A stretch of DNA of 64,000 bases, from NCBI RefSeq assembly GCF_030930995.1, contig NZ_CP133217.1:1178001-1242000 (forward strand). The letters are read 5' to 3'. The stretch's first letter is position 1, and every line of letters starts with the position of its first letter. The position numbers were made by a program, and so were the translations under genes. The DNA is from Thiothrix subterranea. GTDB lineage: Bacteria; Pseudomonadota; Gammaproteobacteria; Thiotrichales; Thiotrichaceae. The notes below the pieces were generated by a model. The model was not told the origin of the DNA and did no database searches. It saw only the letters and a program-made list of their open reading frames with translations. Shown here in pieces: positions 33,457-42,349 of the stretch.

Positions 33457-35184
33457 ATGCCAACACAAACCTTTATTCCGGGCAAAGATGCCGCACTGGA
33501 AGCGTCGATTGCGGTAATGCAAGACAAGCTACAGCGCCTTGGTTTCCACATCGAGGAAGCTTCATGGCTGAACCCGATTGCCAATGTGTGGTCAGTCCAC
33601 ATCCGCGATCGTGATTGCCCGATGTTGTTCACCAATGGCAAAGGCGCATCGCAGAAAGCCGCGCTTGCCAGTGCTTTGGGTGAATATTTCGAGCGCCTCA
33701 GCACCAACTATTTCTGGGCGGATTTCTATCTGGGCAAGACCATTGCCGATAGCAATTTTGTGCATCACCCGGCGGAAAAATGGTTCGCCTTGGATGGTTC
33801 CGGCAATTTACCCGCCGGTTTGTTGGATGAAGATACCTTGAGTTTTTACGATCCAGAAACCAGTTTAGATGCGGTCAAATTAGTCGATATTAATTCCGGC
33901 AACGAAGAGCGTGGCATTTGTGCCTTGCCCTACGTGCGCCAGCGTGACGGGGAAACGGTATGGTTTCCGGTCAATGTCATCGGTAATTTGTACGTCAGCA
34001 ATGGCATGTCGGCGGGCAATACACGCACAGAGGCGCGTACTCAAGCTTTATCCGAAATTTTTGAGCGCCACATCAAGTTCCGCATTATTGCGGAAGGAAT
34101 CTGTCTGCCGGATGTACCGGAGGCGGTTATTGCACGTTATCCGCACATTCAGGCCGGTATTGCTGAATTACGCGCCGCCGGTTTTGGAATTTTGGTGAAA
34201 GATGCGTCATTGGGCGGGCAATACCCGGTGATGTGCGTGACCTTGCTGAACCCGGACGATCAGGGCGTGTATGCCAGTTTTGGCGCGCATCCGCGTTTTG
34301 AAGTGGCGTTGGAACGTTCCCTCACTGAACTCTTGCAGGGCAGGGCGTTGGATCGCTTGGCGGGTTTTTCTGAGCCGAGTTTTGAGCTGGACGATGTGGC
34401 TTCCCCGCAAAATTTGGAAACGCATTTCATTGATTCCAGCGGCCCGCTGCACTGGGATTTCTTGTGGAATGAACCCGATTATGAGTTCGTCGACTGGAAT
34501 TTCAGTGGCACGACCGAGGAAGAGTGCCAGCATTTGATGGAACGCATCCATGCGGATGATTTCGACATTTACATCATGGATTTTGAGCATTTGGGCGTGT
34601 ATGCCTGCCGCATTATTGTGCCGGAAATGTCGGAAATTTATCAGGCTGAAGATCTGGAGTGGGACAATAACAGCACCGGTAATGCGGTGCGCGAGGCGAT
34701 TCTGCATTTGCCGGATTTGGAAGATGAGGAATGCACCGAGCTGTTCGATACCATTGAAGAGTTGGGTTTGGATGATCACCAGCCGGTGGCAGCGCTGATT
34801 GGCTTAGCACCGGATGCGGGTTCGCTGTGGGCGGATTTGCGGGTCGGCGAGTTGAAAACCTTGCTGGCATTGGCGATGGATGATGAGGACGCGATTCGGG
34901 AAGGTTGCCAGTGGATTCGCCATTTCGAGCAAATCAATGACGAGCGCCGCCGCGTGTACCGTTGCATCGAAGCCTTGTTGGACATGGATGATGTGGCGGG
35001 TTACATGCCAAACGTGGGTTTATTGTACGGTGAAACCGCGCTGCAACAGGCGCAAGCCTTGTTGGATGGCAGTGTGCGTTTCTGGGGCATTACCGCGCCC
35101 ACGTTGGAATTGCACGGCTGCGAGACGCACCAGCGTTTGCTGACGGCATACCGCAAGGTTTATCCGACGTTAGCAGCGCCGTAA
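33457..35184 (+). CDS. ycaO: YcaO-type protein (30S ribosomal S12 methylthiolation cofactor)
   Basis: 575 residues from the ATG at 33457; a TTG at 33427 also lies in frame. Close similarity to E. coli YcaO is evident: TQTFIPGKDAALE, IEEASWLNP, FTNGKGA, ALGEYFERLSTNYF, IGNLYVSNGMSAGNTR, ASFGAHP, ETHFIDSSG, FVDWNFSGTTEEE and YEHLGVYACRIIVP-like segments. The ATP-binding Glu residues lie in ALGEYFERL and ALSEIFERH. The C-terminal TPR-like extension, with Asp/Glu-rich linker, is present. E. coli YcaO assists RimO in modifying S12 Asp88. Confidence 0.95.
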   Translation: MPTQTFIPGKDAALEASIAVMQDKLQRLGFHIEEASWLNPIANVWSVHIRDRDCPMLFTNGKGASQKAALASALGEYFERLSTNYFWADFYLGKTIADSNFVHHPAEKWFALDGSGNLPAGLLDEDTLSFYDPETSLDAVKLVDINSGNEERGICALPYVRQRDGETVWFPVNVIGNLYVSNGMSAGNTRTEARTQALSEIFERHIKFRIIAEGICLPDVPEAVIARYPHIQAGIAELRAAGFGILVKDASLGGQYPVMCVTLLNPDDQGVYASFGAHPRFEVALERSLTELLQGRALDRLAGFSEPSFELDDVASPQNLETHFIDSSGPLHWDFLWNEPDYEFVDWNFSGTTEEECQHLMERIHADDFDIYIMDFEHLGVYACRIIVPEMSEIYQAEDLEWDNNSTGNAVREAILHLPDLEDEECTELFDTIEELGLDDHQPVAALIGLAPDAGSLWADLRVGELKTLLALAMDDEDAIREGCQWIRHFEQINDERRRVYRCIEALLDMDDVAGYMPNVGLLYGETALQQAQALLDGSVRFWGITAPTLELHGCETHQRLLTAYRKVYPTLAAP

Positions 35185-35187
35185 GAA

Positions 35188-35206
35188 CCAGCAGGGCGCT
35201 GGGTTT
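35188..35206 (+). terminator. weak hairpin terminator after ycaO
   Basis: CCAGC (35188-35192) and GCTGG (35198-35202) form a short GC stem followed by GTTTT. It ends at the last base of the convergent CBS gene. Confidence 0.4.
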
Positions 35207-35634
35207 TACCCGTGAATGTAGTTTTCCAGTTGTGCAATAATGAACTGCTGCTCCGAGATGATTTCCTTGACCAAATCGCCAATGGAAACCAGCCCGACCA
35301 ATTCGCCATTGTGCATCACCGGCAAATGGCGGATACGGCGCTCGGTCATGATTGCCATCACTTCCTGAACCGGCTGGTCGGGTCGAGTGACCACGACCTG
35401 CCGCGTCATAATGTCTTGCACTAACATGTGTTCGGCATTGAGGCAGGTCAGAATCACTTTGCGGGTGTAATCCTGCTCTGACACAATGCCTTTGAGTTTG
35501 CCTGCTTCCAATACCAGCAATGCGCCGACTTTTTGCTGCGCCATTGCTTTCACGGCATCAATCACGGTGACAGTAGGGCTGATACTGAGTATTTCAGTGC
35601 CTTTTTTGGCGAGAATATCGCTGACGGTTTTCAT
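35206..35634 (-). CDS. CBS-domain pair protein
   Basis: 142 residues; GGAGGAG lies just before the ATG. Two CBS domains occupy nearly the whole chain: TVTVIDAVKAMAQQKVGALLVLEAGKLKGIVSEQDYTRKV and VVTRPDQPVQEVMAIMTERRIRHLPVMHNGELVGLVSIGDLVKE in pattern. CBS pairs bind adenine nucleotides and act as regulatory modules; nothing here shows which partner it serves. Confidence 0.9.
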   Translation of the reverse strand: MKTVSDILAKKGTEILSISPTVTVIDAVKAMAQQKVGALLVLEAGKLKGIVSEQDYTRKVILTCLNAEHMLVQDIMTRQVVVTRPDQPVQEVMAIMTERRIRHLPVMHNGELVGLVSIGDLVKEIISEQQFIIAQLENYIHG

Positions 35635-35727
35635 CGTTCTCCTCCTCGGTTGGGGTGTTTATCGTTGTTAGTATTTGCCCATTACTCTGCAAGCTTTTGA
35701 TACAACAGTAAAGAAGACACGATTAGT

Positions 35728-36465
35728 ATGCTAGAAATCCTCTACCGCGATGAACATTTGGTGGCAATCAACAAACCCTCCGGCTTGTTGGTGCATCGCA
35801 GCCTGATTGACCGCCACGAAACCCGTTTTGCGATTCAGCTTACCCGTGATCAGATTGGGCAGAAAGTTTACCCCGTGCATCGACTCGACAAACCGACTTC
35901 CGGTGTCTTGCTGTTTGCACTGGATAGTGACACGGCACGGTGCTTGAATGCGCAATTCACCACAGGGCAAGTGCAAAAAACTTACCTTGCAATCGTGCGC
36001 GGGCGTACCCCCGAACAAGGTGTGATTGATCACCCGCTCACCGAAGAACTCGATAAGTTGACGGATGCACAAGCCGACCAACACAAGCCCGCCCAGCCAG
36101 CCGTCAGCCATTACCGGCGTTTAATGAGTTTTGAATTGCCGTATGCGGTGGATCGTTACCCCACCAGCCGCTATTCCTTGATGGAGCTATGCCCCAAAAC
36201 AGGGCGCAAGCATCAATTGCGCCGTCACCTGAAACACATTTCCCATCACCTGATCGGGGACACTACACACGGAAACGGCAAGCATAACCGTTTTTTTCGC
36301 GAACAATTTGCCTGCCAGCGGCTGCTGTTACACGCGGCAAGCTTAGAATGTGTACACCCTCATTCTCATGCAGCCCTGAAATTAGCGGCGTCGCCACCGG
36401 AAGATTTCAGTCAGGTGGTACGCTTATTGCTACCTTTCCAAGAACCACCAATAACTAGTGTATGA
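35728..36465 (+). CDS. truC: tRNA pseudouridine(65) synthase TruC-like
   Basis: 245 residues. RluA-family catalytic motif HRLDKPTSG with Asp54, LVAINKPSGLLVHRS at the front, KTYLAIVRG, and the TruC-type C-terminal motif TGRKHQLRRHLKHISHHLIGDTTHGNG. No S4 domain, as expected for TruC, which modifies U65 of tRNA. The reading frame of the next protein begins 16 bp after the stop. Confidence 0.88.
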   Translation: MLEILYRDEHLVAINKPSGLLVHRSLIDRHETRFAIQLTRDQIGQKVYPVHRLDKPTSGVLLFALDSDTARCLNAQFTTGQVQKTYLAIVRGRTPEQGVIDHPLTEELDKLTDAQADQHKPAQPAVSHYRRLMSFELPYAVDRYPTSRYSLMELCPKTGRKHQLRRHLKHISHHLIGDTTHGNGKHNRFFREQFACQRLLLHAASLECVHPHSHAALKLAASPPEDFSQVVRLLLPFQEPPITSV

Positions 36466-36481
36466 CTACCCAGAGGCTTCT

Positions 36482-36910
36482 ATGGAAAAGCATTCTCCTC
36501 TCTCCTTGGCGCAGATTCTGAGCCATTTGGCTAGTGTGCTTGGCTATAAGCAGACCGGCACCTTTTACATTGCCACCGATAACAATACCTCCTGCCGCTT
36601 CGCGATCAATGCGGGCAAACTGACCCATTGCACGCACCGCCGTGATCAGGGGCAAGCGGCGCTGTTGAGTTTGCTGGAAACTACCGGCGGCTCCTGCTCT
36701 TTTTCAGAAAATCAGTCACTTCCATTCCGCGACAGCGCCGCACTTGATCACCAAGCCAGCTTAACCTTGCTTGGCATTCAGCCCATTTACCCACCTCGGC
36801 AAGAGGCAATGCCCCAAGTGAGTGCATCTCTGGAACAGCGGGTAGCGAAAGAGCCGCCGCCATCCAAACCCGCCGTCAATAACCGTTTCTACCGAGGCGG
36901 TGGTGGTTAG
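36482..36910 (+). CDS. PATAN/DUF4388-like small protein
   Basis: 142 residues from the ATG at 36482. The N-terminal 75 residues have the PATAN/DUF4388 pattern: helix (LAQILSHLASVLGYKQTG), GTFYIATDNNTSCRFAINAGKLTHC and GQAALLSLLETTGGSCSFSE in order, as found in gliding and response-regulator partner proteins. The C-terminal part is Pro/Ser-rich, ending YRGGGG. The 3' end overlaps the ROK kinase gene by 35 bp. A role in signalling or motility is inferred from the domain only. Confidence 0.6.
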   Translation: MEKHSPLSLAQILSHLASVLGYKQTGTFYIATDNNTSCRFAINAGKLTHCTHRRDQGQAALLSLLETTGGSCSFSENQSLPFRDSAALDHQASLTLLGIQPIYPPRQEAMPQVSASLEQRVAKEPPPSKPAVNNRFYRGGGG

Positions 36911-37799
36911 CGCCTAGCCACGCTGCACCACGAACGCCACTCGAATCCCCAAAATGAGGCGCAACCAATCGGGTGTTAACTTGATCAGAAAATACGTAGT
37001 TGCCCCAGCGTTGCGGCACGTTGGTGTAAAGCCGTTGGATATTCGACATCCCCCCGCCCAATACAATCACATCGGGGTCGAGGATATTGATGACGTGCGC
37101 AAGGCTTTTCGCCATGCGTTCTTCGTAAGCTTGCAAACATTGTTCCGCAATAATGTCGCCTGCTGTCGCTAACTGCACAATCTCGGCGGCGGCAAGCGTC
37201 GTGCCGGTGGCTAATTGGTATTCAGCCTGAAACCCCGTGCCAGAAAGCCACGTTTCAATACAGCCGTGTTTGCCGCAATAACAAGCTTTGCCCGGTAATT
37301 CTGCGGGTTCAGGCCAAGGCAGCGGGTTATGCCCCCATTCGCCTGCAATCGCATTCGCACCGGTTAAGACCTTGCCATGCACCACAATGCCCGCGCCTGT
37401 CCCCGTGCCGACGATTACGCCGAACACCACGGCAGCACCCGCAGCCGCGCCGTCCGTTGCTTCGGACAGTGCCAAGCAATTGGCGTCATTTTCCAACCGC
37501 ACTGGGCGTTGTAACAAGCTTTCCAATGCATTGTGTAGCGGTTTGCCATTCAAGACTACCGAGTTAGAATTTTTCATCAAACCTGTAGCGGGGGAAATTG
37601 CACCGGGTGTGCCAATACCCACGCTGCATGGTTGCCCCGCGTGTTGTTCTGCCTCATCCACCAATTGTTGGATGGTCTGCAAAATCGCCGCGTATTGCCC
37701 CTGCGGGGTTGGCAGGCGTTTGCGAAAAATTTCCTGCCCGTGGGTATTCAATAACAGCACTTCGGTTTTGGTGCCGCCTAGATCAATGCCGATATGCAC
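36876..37799 (-). CDS. mak: ROK-family sugar kinase, Mak-type fructokinase
   Basis: 307 residues. ATP-binding GIDLGGTKTEVL at the front, substrate loop RLENDANCLALSEA with the catalytic Asp, GTGTGAGIVVHGKVLTGANAIAGEWGHNPL, and zinc motif CYCGKHGCIETWLSGTG. This last segment strongly resembles E. coli Mak (fructokinase YajF). N-acetylglucosamine and glucose kinases share the fold, so substrate is not certain. Confidence 0.88.
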   Translation of the reverse strand: MHIGIDLGGTKTEVLLLNTHGQEIFRKRLPTPQGQYAAILQTIQQLVDEAEQHAGQPCSVGIGTPGAISPATGLMKNSNSVVLNGKPLHNALESLLQRPVRLENDANCLALSEATDGAAAGAAVVFGVIVGTGTGAGIVVHGKVLTGANAIAGEWGHNPLPWPEPAELPGKACYCGKHGCIETWLSGTGFQAEYQLATGTTLAAAEIVQLATAGDIIAEQCLQAYEERMAKSLAHVINILDPDVIVLGGGMSNIQRLYTNVPQRWGNYVFSDQVNTRLVAPHFGDSSGVRGAAWLGANHHRLGRNGY

Positions 37800-37910
37800 A
37801 CATTCCTCCGTTAATTTAAAAAAGCTGCGCTAAGTCATGACAATCATTCGTAAAATAATGCTAGATTATGCCAAACCCGTTGAACATAGACGAAAATGGC
37901 AGGCGTTACC

Positions 37911-38855
37911 ATGCAGTTTGATGACATTCTCACCCGTTCCCCCCTGATGGAAGCCGTATTGCGTTCCGCGCATTTGATCGCGCAAACCGATGCGAGCGTG
38001 CTGATTACCGGCGAATCCGGCACGGGTAAGGAGCTAGTGGCGCACGCCATGCACGCGATGAGTCCGCGCCGCCAACAAGCATTTATCACGGTTAACTGTG
38101 CCGCATTGCCGGAAACGTTGGCGGAATCGCTATTATTTGGGCATCGTAAGGGCGCATTCACCGGGGCGGATCACCATCACGTCGGTTTAATCAGTGCGGC
38201 TGACGGTGGCACGCTGTTTTTGGATGAAATCGGTGAATTGCCCCTGAATCTGCAAGCCAAACTGCTGCGTTTCCTCGAATCCGGCGAAATCCAACCCTTG
38301 GGTGAAGCGCACGCCAAGCGGGTGAATGTGCGGGTATTAGCCGCCACGCACCGCGATTTGTATGCAATGGCGCAAAGCGGCGTTTTCCGCCAAGATCTGT
38401 TTTACCGCCTCAATATTGTGCCAGTGGAGTTGCCTGCGTTGCGGGAGCGTAAGGAAGACATTGCGCTACTCAGCCAGCATTTCTTACAACAGTTTGCGGC
38501 GCAACACAAACTGCCGATAGCAACCTTCGCTAAGGAAGCACGCTTGCAATTGCAGCATCACGCTTGGCAGGGCAATGTGCGTGAATTGCGCAATCTGTGT
38601 GAACGCTTGAGTATTTTGCTGGCAGGTCGTGAGATTGCCGTGAGTAATTTACCGTTGGAAATTCGTGCGCCAGTCGTTGCGGCGAGCCAGCCTTTCAGCC
38701 TGCCGGAAACAGGCGTCAATTTGGAAGCACTAGAGCGCGACTTGTTGACTCAAGCCTTGGAACGCACTCAAAACAACAAGACCCATGCCGCTCGGTTATT
38801 GGGAATTAGCCGTGATGCGCTAAATTATCGCTTGAAAAAACAAGTGCTTGCCTAA
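37911..38855 (+). CDS. sigma-54-dependent activator without receiver domain, PspF-like layout
   Basis: 314 residues from the ATG at 37911 (AGGCG upstream); an ATG at 37896 is also in frame. It begins directly with the AAA+ domain: Walker A GESGTGKE (34-41), the sigma-54 contact motif GAFTGA (81-86), Walker B TLFLDEIGELP, and the arginine fingers in FRQDLFYRLN. The C-terminal Fis-type helix-turn-helix is THAARLLGISRDALNYRLKK. No sensing domain is fused, as in PspF, which is controlled by a partner protein. No psp genes are adjacent, so its target is unknown. Confidence 0.9.
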   Translation: MQFDDILTRSPLMEAVLRSAHLIAQTDASVLITGESGTGKELVAHAMHAMSPRRQQAFITVNCAALPETLAESLLFGHRKGAFTGADHHHVGLISAADGGTLFLDEIGELPLNLQAKLLRFLESGEIQPLGEAHAKRVNVRVLAATHRDLYAMAQSGVFRQDLFYRLNIVPVELPALRERKEDIALLSQHFLQQFAAQHKLPIATFAKEARLQLQHHAWQGNVRELRNLCERLSILLAGREIAVSNLPLEIRAPVVAASQPFSLPETGVNLEALERDLLTQALERTQNNKTHAARLLGISRDALNYRLKKQVLA

Positions 38856-38976
38856 CAATAACGTGATCAAGTGCAGGCTGGCGCTTATTTTCAGCCTTTA
38901 ATCAGTCCAGCACGGCACAATCGCCCACTCTCTGCCAAAACCTATGGTGAGTCTATCAGGTGTGGCGAGGTTGTGT

Positions 38977-39603
38977 ATGTTGAGTCATCAGGTGTCAGCG
39001 TTAAAATATTCCGTGTTGGGTTCAGCCATGTTAACAATGGCGGGGTGTAGCCTGAATCCGCGTGTGGCAGACATTACCCCGCTACACAGTATCCAGCCCG
39101 ACAAATCCCCTCAACCTCCAGTGAGTCAGGCGGCATCTACTGCGCATATAACGCCCATTCCCCAGCAACCGCGTGTCGCTGCTGCAAAAGCGATTACCCC
39201 ACTCGACAAAGTAGCCTTGTGTGCCCTTAAGCAATGCGGTAAGGGGTATTGTTGGGGCGGCAATACCCCGATGAAAGGCTTCGATTGCAGCGGTTTAACC
39301 CAATATTCTTTCGGGAAAGGCGCAAACGTTAACATTCCGCGTACCGCTGCCGGGCAATACAAAGTGGCGCTGAAAATTCCGCATAAAGACGCTAATCGGG
39401 GAGATTTGGTATTTTTCAGAACACGCGGTCAGAAAGTCAGTCACGTGGGGATTTACTTGGGCAGCAATAAATTTGTCCATGCCCCGCGCACCGGCAAAGC
39501 GATTACCACCACCAAATTAGAAGGTTATTGGAAACGCAAGTTGGTTGGGTTTGGGCGGATTCCGGGAGCAGCGCAGCCGCTACTCCCGAAAAGTGTGGTG
39601 TGA
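38977..39603 (+). CDS. NlpC/P60 family lipoprotein endopeptidase
   Basis: The ATG at 38977 has GAGG 7 bases upstream and gives a signal of proper length; an ATG at 38944 lacks a binding site. The 208-residue protein has a lipobox-like MAGC (Cys24), a Pro/Gln-rich linker and an NlpC/P60 domain with C104 in FDCSGLTQYSF, H156 in SHVGIYLG and H168 in FVHAPRTGK. YCWGGNTP precedes the catalytic Cys as usual. It should cut peptide stems of peptidoglycan from the outer membrane side. Confidence 0.9.
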   Translation: MLSHQVSALKYSVLGSAMLTMAGCSLNPRVADITPLHSIQPDKSPQPPVSQAASTAHITPIPQQPRVAAAKAITPLDKVALCALKQCGKGYCWGGNTPMKGFDCSGLTQYSFGKGANVNIPRTAAGQYKVALKIPHKDANRGDLVFFRTRGQKVSHVGIYLGSNKFVHAPRTGKAITTTKLEGYWKRKLVGFGRIPGAAQPLLPKSVV

Positions 39604-39615
39604 ATTCGCGCAGTT

Positions 39616-40107
39616 TTAGTGTTTCGCGGGCATGACTTCCTGAATTGGTGCATTCACGGTGGTGGTGCTGCCGTCTTCAAACGTCAGGGTGATCGCAGCC
39701 GTTTCGCCCACTTTCAACTCTTGCTGCAAACCAATCAGCATGACATGCAAGCCACCCGGCTTTAATTCGGTACGGCCTTTAGCCGGTACGTCAATTTGTG
39801 GAACTTGGCGCATTTCCATCACACCGTTGTTGTTGGTGTGGGTGTGTAATTCCACCGTGGCGGCAACGGGGCTGGCTGCCGATTTCACGCTGTGGTCACT
39901 GTCGGACGTGTTCACCAAGGTCATGAAGGACGCACTATTTGGCTGACCGGGAGGTATTGCCCGTACAAATGGCGCTTCTACAGTTACGCTGTCGGCTGCT
40001 GTGTTGGTCGCAGGTACGGCGGCGGCTGATTTATCCGCATCGGCTTGGCAGGCGACGGTCATCGACAGCAAAATGCCCAAGGCGGCGGTGTGTAATAAAC
40101 GTTTCAT
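39616..40107 (-). CDS. periplasmic copper chaperone PCuAC
   Basis: 163 residues from the ATG at 40107 (AGGAAA upstream). A lipoprotein-like signal (LLSMTVACQAD) leads to the PCuAC domain: VRAIPPGQPNSASFMTLVN, the copper-binding ELHTHTNNNGVMEMRQV, and GGLHVMLIGLQQ with the distal H-x-M. The H-M-x10-M-x21-H-x-M pattern is essentially kept. PCuAC delivers Cu(I) to cytochrome oxidase. It follows the TonB copper receptor by 20 bp, forming a copper uptake unit. Confidence 0.9.
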   Translation of the reverse strand: MKRLLHTAALGILLSMTVACQADADKSAAAVPATNTAADSVTVEAPFVRAIPPGQPNSASFMTLVNTSDSDHSVKSAASPVAATVELHTHTNNNGVMEMRQVPQIDVPAKGRTELKPGGLHVMLIGLQQELKVGETAAITLTFEDGSTTTVNAPIQEVMPAKH

Positions 40108-40127
40108 CGTGTGTTTCCTGTACAAGA

Positions 40128-42164
40128 TCAAAATTCAGTTTCGAGTTTCAGCCATGCGCTGCGCCCGGCTTCATTCACTCGTTCAACCGTGCCACCCAAG
40201 TCTAAGTTGCGGCGGCTGACGTGTTCGGAATAAGTTTTATCGAGGACATTATCTACCCCAAAGCGTACTTTCGTCGATTTATTGAGGTTGTAACGCCCGT
40301 AAGTGTCGAGGGTGGTATAGCCTGCGCTTTCCCCAACTTCGGTAGCGCCGATCATGGCGGTGTCGATGCGGTCTTGTCCGGCGGCAAAGCGTACCCGCGT
40401 GCCAGCGCTCCATTTGCCTGCATTGTAGTCCAATTGCACTTTACCGTTGACGGGCGGGGTTTGCGCAATCGGGCGATCATCGGTGGTGTCGGTGCGTTTG
40501 ACGTAAGCCACATCAGCGGCAAGGCGGAGTTTGTCGGTCAATTTGGTTTCTGCGCCGAGTTCTGCGCCGAGGATTTCAGCATCGACATTGCGGTAGATTT
40601 GTGCGCCTGTTTGTGCACCCGTGGTTACTTTGTCGCGCAGAATGTAATCGTCTACTTGGTCGGCAAATACTGTGCCTGTCCAACGTACTTTGCCGCGTTG
40701 CTGGCTGATGCCGAGGTCGAGTTGGTTGTGTTTTTCGGGGTTAATGTTGGGGTTGCCGACCCAACGATCCGGTGCGGTCATGCCCCATTTGCTGATGTAA
40801 CGTTCGGTTTCGTCGGCGGTGCGCACCGTGCGGCTGACGCCCGCAAACGCGGTGGTGGTGTCATTGAGGGCTTTGTCGTAGCGCAGCAAGCCGCTGACAT
40901 TGGTTTCTGTTTTGTCGGTTGCACCGTAGCCATAAACGGCGGTGTAGTTTTGGTTGGCGGTGCGCCCGCCTGCGACTACGCCTGCTTTGGCGGCGGCAGC
41001 GTCCACTTGGTCAACGCGCACCCCGTACTTCAATTTATCGCCGGTAGCGAATTTGCGGGTGGCTTCGGCGAAGACGCCGGTTTGGTCGGTGCTGGCTTCT
41101 GGCCACATTAAACCTGTGACGGTGCCACCGGCGCTGATGTTTTTATTTTCAGCATTGCGTTCACGGTTTTGCACGTTCAGCCCGTAAGTGACGTCGGTAT
41201 CGCCAATGCTGGAGGTGAGTGCCAGTTTGCCGCCCACGGTATCCGAGGTGGTAGGAACCGCCATTTTTGTGCCGGTCTGGGGGCGCAGGCTGTAGTTGTC
41301 CATCAAATGGTCAATATTGCTGCTGTAAACGTCGGCTTCAATGGTATTGATTTTGCCGTCCAGCTTGTCTTGGTATTTGAGGCGTTGGATCGAGCCGGAT
41401 TCTTCGGGGCTATCCATGCTCGCACCGGGGTAAAGTGCATCAGAAAAATCGTTGTTTTCGTAGCTGTATTCAAGCAAACGGTCTTCCGTTGGGGTAAGAC
41501 CCAGCACCACACCGGCTTGCTTGTGCGTGTAGGAGGCGCGTACTTCCTTGCCATCGCCATCTTCGTAATTGTCAGCTTCTCTGTCCTGTGTGAAAACACG
41601 CGCATAGCCTTGTTGGAAAGCTTTGGTGACATCGGCGGAAACGTCGTGTTTCACGCCATTGCTCATGGTGGTGGCGGAGGCTTTGCCACTCCAGCCGTCT
41701 TCGGGGTCAAGAATGCTGCGGGTATCGCGCTCGAATAGCACCGCGCCGCCGCTGCCGCCGGAGCCGTGTTGCAGGGTTTGCACGCCTTTTTCCACTTTGA
41801 CGCTTTCATAGGTTTCTAAGGCTGCCCAACTCGCGGGCGGATCCATGCGATTGGGGCAACCGCCATGCACGTAAGCGCCGTCCAGCAACACATTCAACTG
41901 GGTTTGCGATTGCCCGCGAATGATCGGTTCGATACCACGCCCGCCAAAGCGACTGCCGGATACGCCGTTCAATTGCTTGAGGAAATCGCCACCATCAGCG
42001 GGCAACACGGCGCTGCGTTCGGCGGCTAGTGGTTGTACTTCGTTGGGGGAGGGGGCTTTTTTGGTGGATTTAATGTCGACGACCAAGGTGTCTTCGGCAC
42101 AGACAGCAGCGCTGAGGATCAGCAGGGAACTGAGCAGGGTTAGGCGGGTGAGCGTGGGTTGCAT
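40128..42164 (-). CDS. TonB-dependent copper receptor, OprC/NosA type
   Basis: 678 residues from the ATG at 42164 with AAAGG upstream. Signal peptide (LSSLLILSAAVCA), plug domain with GGRGIEPIIRGQSQTQLNVLLDGAYVHGGCPNRMDPP, the last being typical of OprC/NosA, and VKVEKGVQTLQHGSGGSGG. The beta-barrel ends with a terminal aromatic residue (LKLETEF). These receptors bring copper across the outer membrane. It is transcribed with the PCuAC gene. Confidence 0.92.
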   Translation of the reverse strand: MQPTLTRLTLLSSLLILSAAVCAEDTLVVDIKSTKKAPSPNEVQPLAAERSAVLPADGGDFLKQLNGVSGSRFGGRGIEPIIRGQSQTQLNVLLDGAYVHGGCPNRMDPPASWAALETYESVKVEKGVQTLQHGSGGSGGAVLFERDTRSILDPEDGWSGKASATTMSNGVKHDVSADVTKAFQQGYARVFTQDREADNYEDGDGKEVRASYTHKQAGVVLGLTPTEDRLLEYSYENNDFSDALYPGASMDSPEESGSIQRLKYQDKLDGKINTIEADVYSSNIDHLMDNYSLRPQTGTKMAVPTTSDTVGGKLALTSSIGDTDVTYGLNVQNRERNAENKNISAGGTVTGLMWPEASTDQTGVFAEATRKFATGDKLKYGVRVDQVDAAAAKAGVVAGGRTANQNYTAVYGYGATDKTETNVSGLLRYDKALNDTTTAFAGVSRTVRTADETERYISKWGMTAPDRWVGNPNINPEKHNQLDLGISQQRGKVRWTGTVFADQVDDYILRDKVTTGAQTGAQIYRNVDAEILGAELGAETKLTDKLRLAADVAYVKRTDTTDDRPIAQTPPVNGKVQLDYNAGKWSAGTRVRFAAGQDRIDTAMIGATEVGESAGYTTLDTYGRYNLNKSTKVRFGVDNVLDKTYSEHVSRRNLDLGGTVERVNEAGRSAWLKLETEF

Positions 42165-42349
42165 GAGGAAACCTTTCAAAATCTGTTACTTATTGGGTGG
42201 GTATAGCAATTAGCGTACCAATATTTAACTATTTGATTTTATTTGTTATTGTTGGGATGCATGTGGGTGGGGCTGTGTGAAATGACTCACCTGATGTGTT
42301 ATTTCGCGCTATTATTCGCACACAATGTGTAACCGGATACAGATGCCTC

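Noticed and set aside
37911-38855. True PspF with phage-shock operon
   Set aside because: No pspA-type gene is adjacent; only the domain layout matches.
38875-38900. Terminator after the sigma-54 activator gene
   Set aside because: AGGCTG/CAGCCT stem has an 11-base loop and only three T; too weak to call.
40221-41111. 296-codon plus-strand frame
   Set aside because: Antisense to the copper receptor gene; arises from its codon bias.
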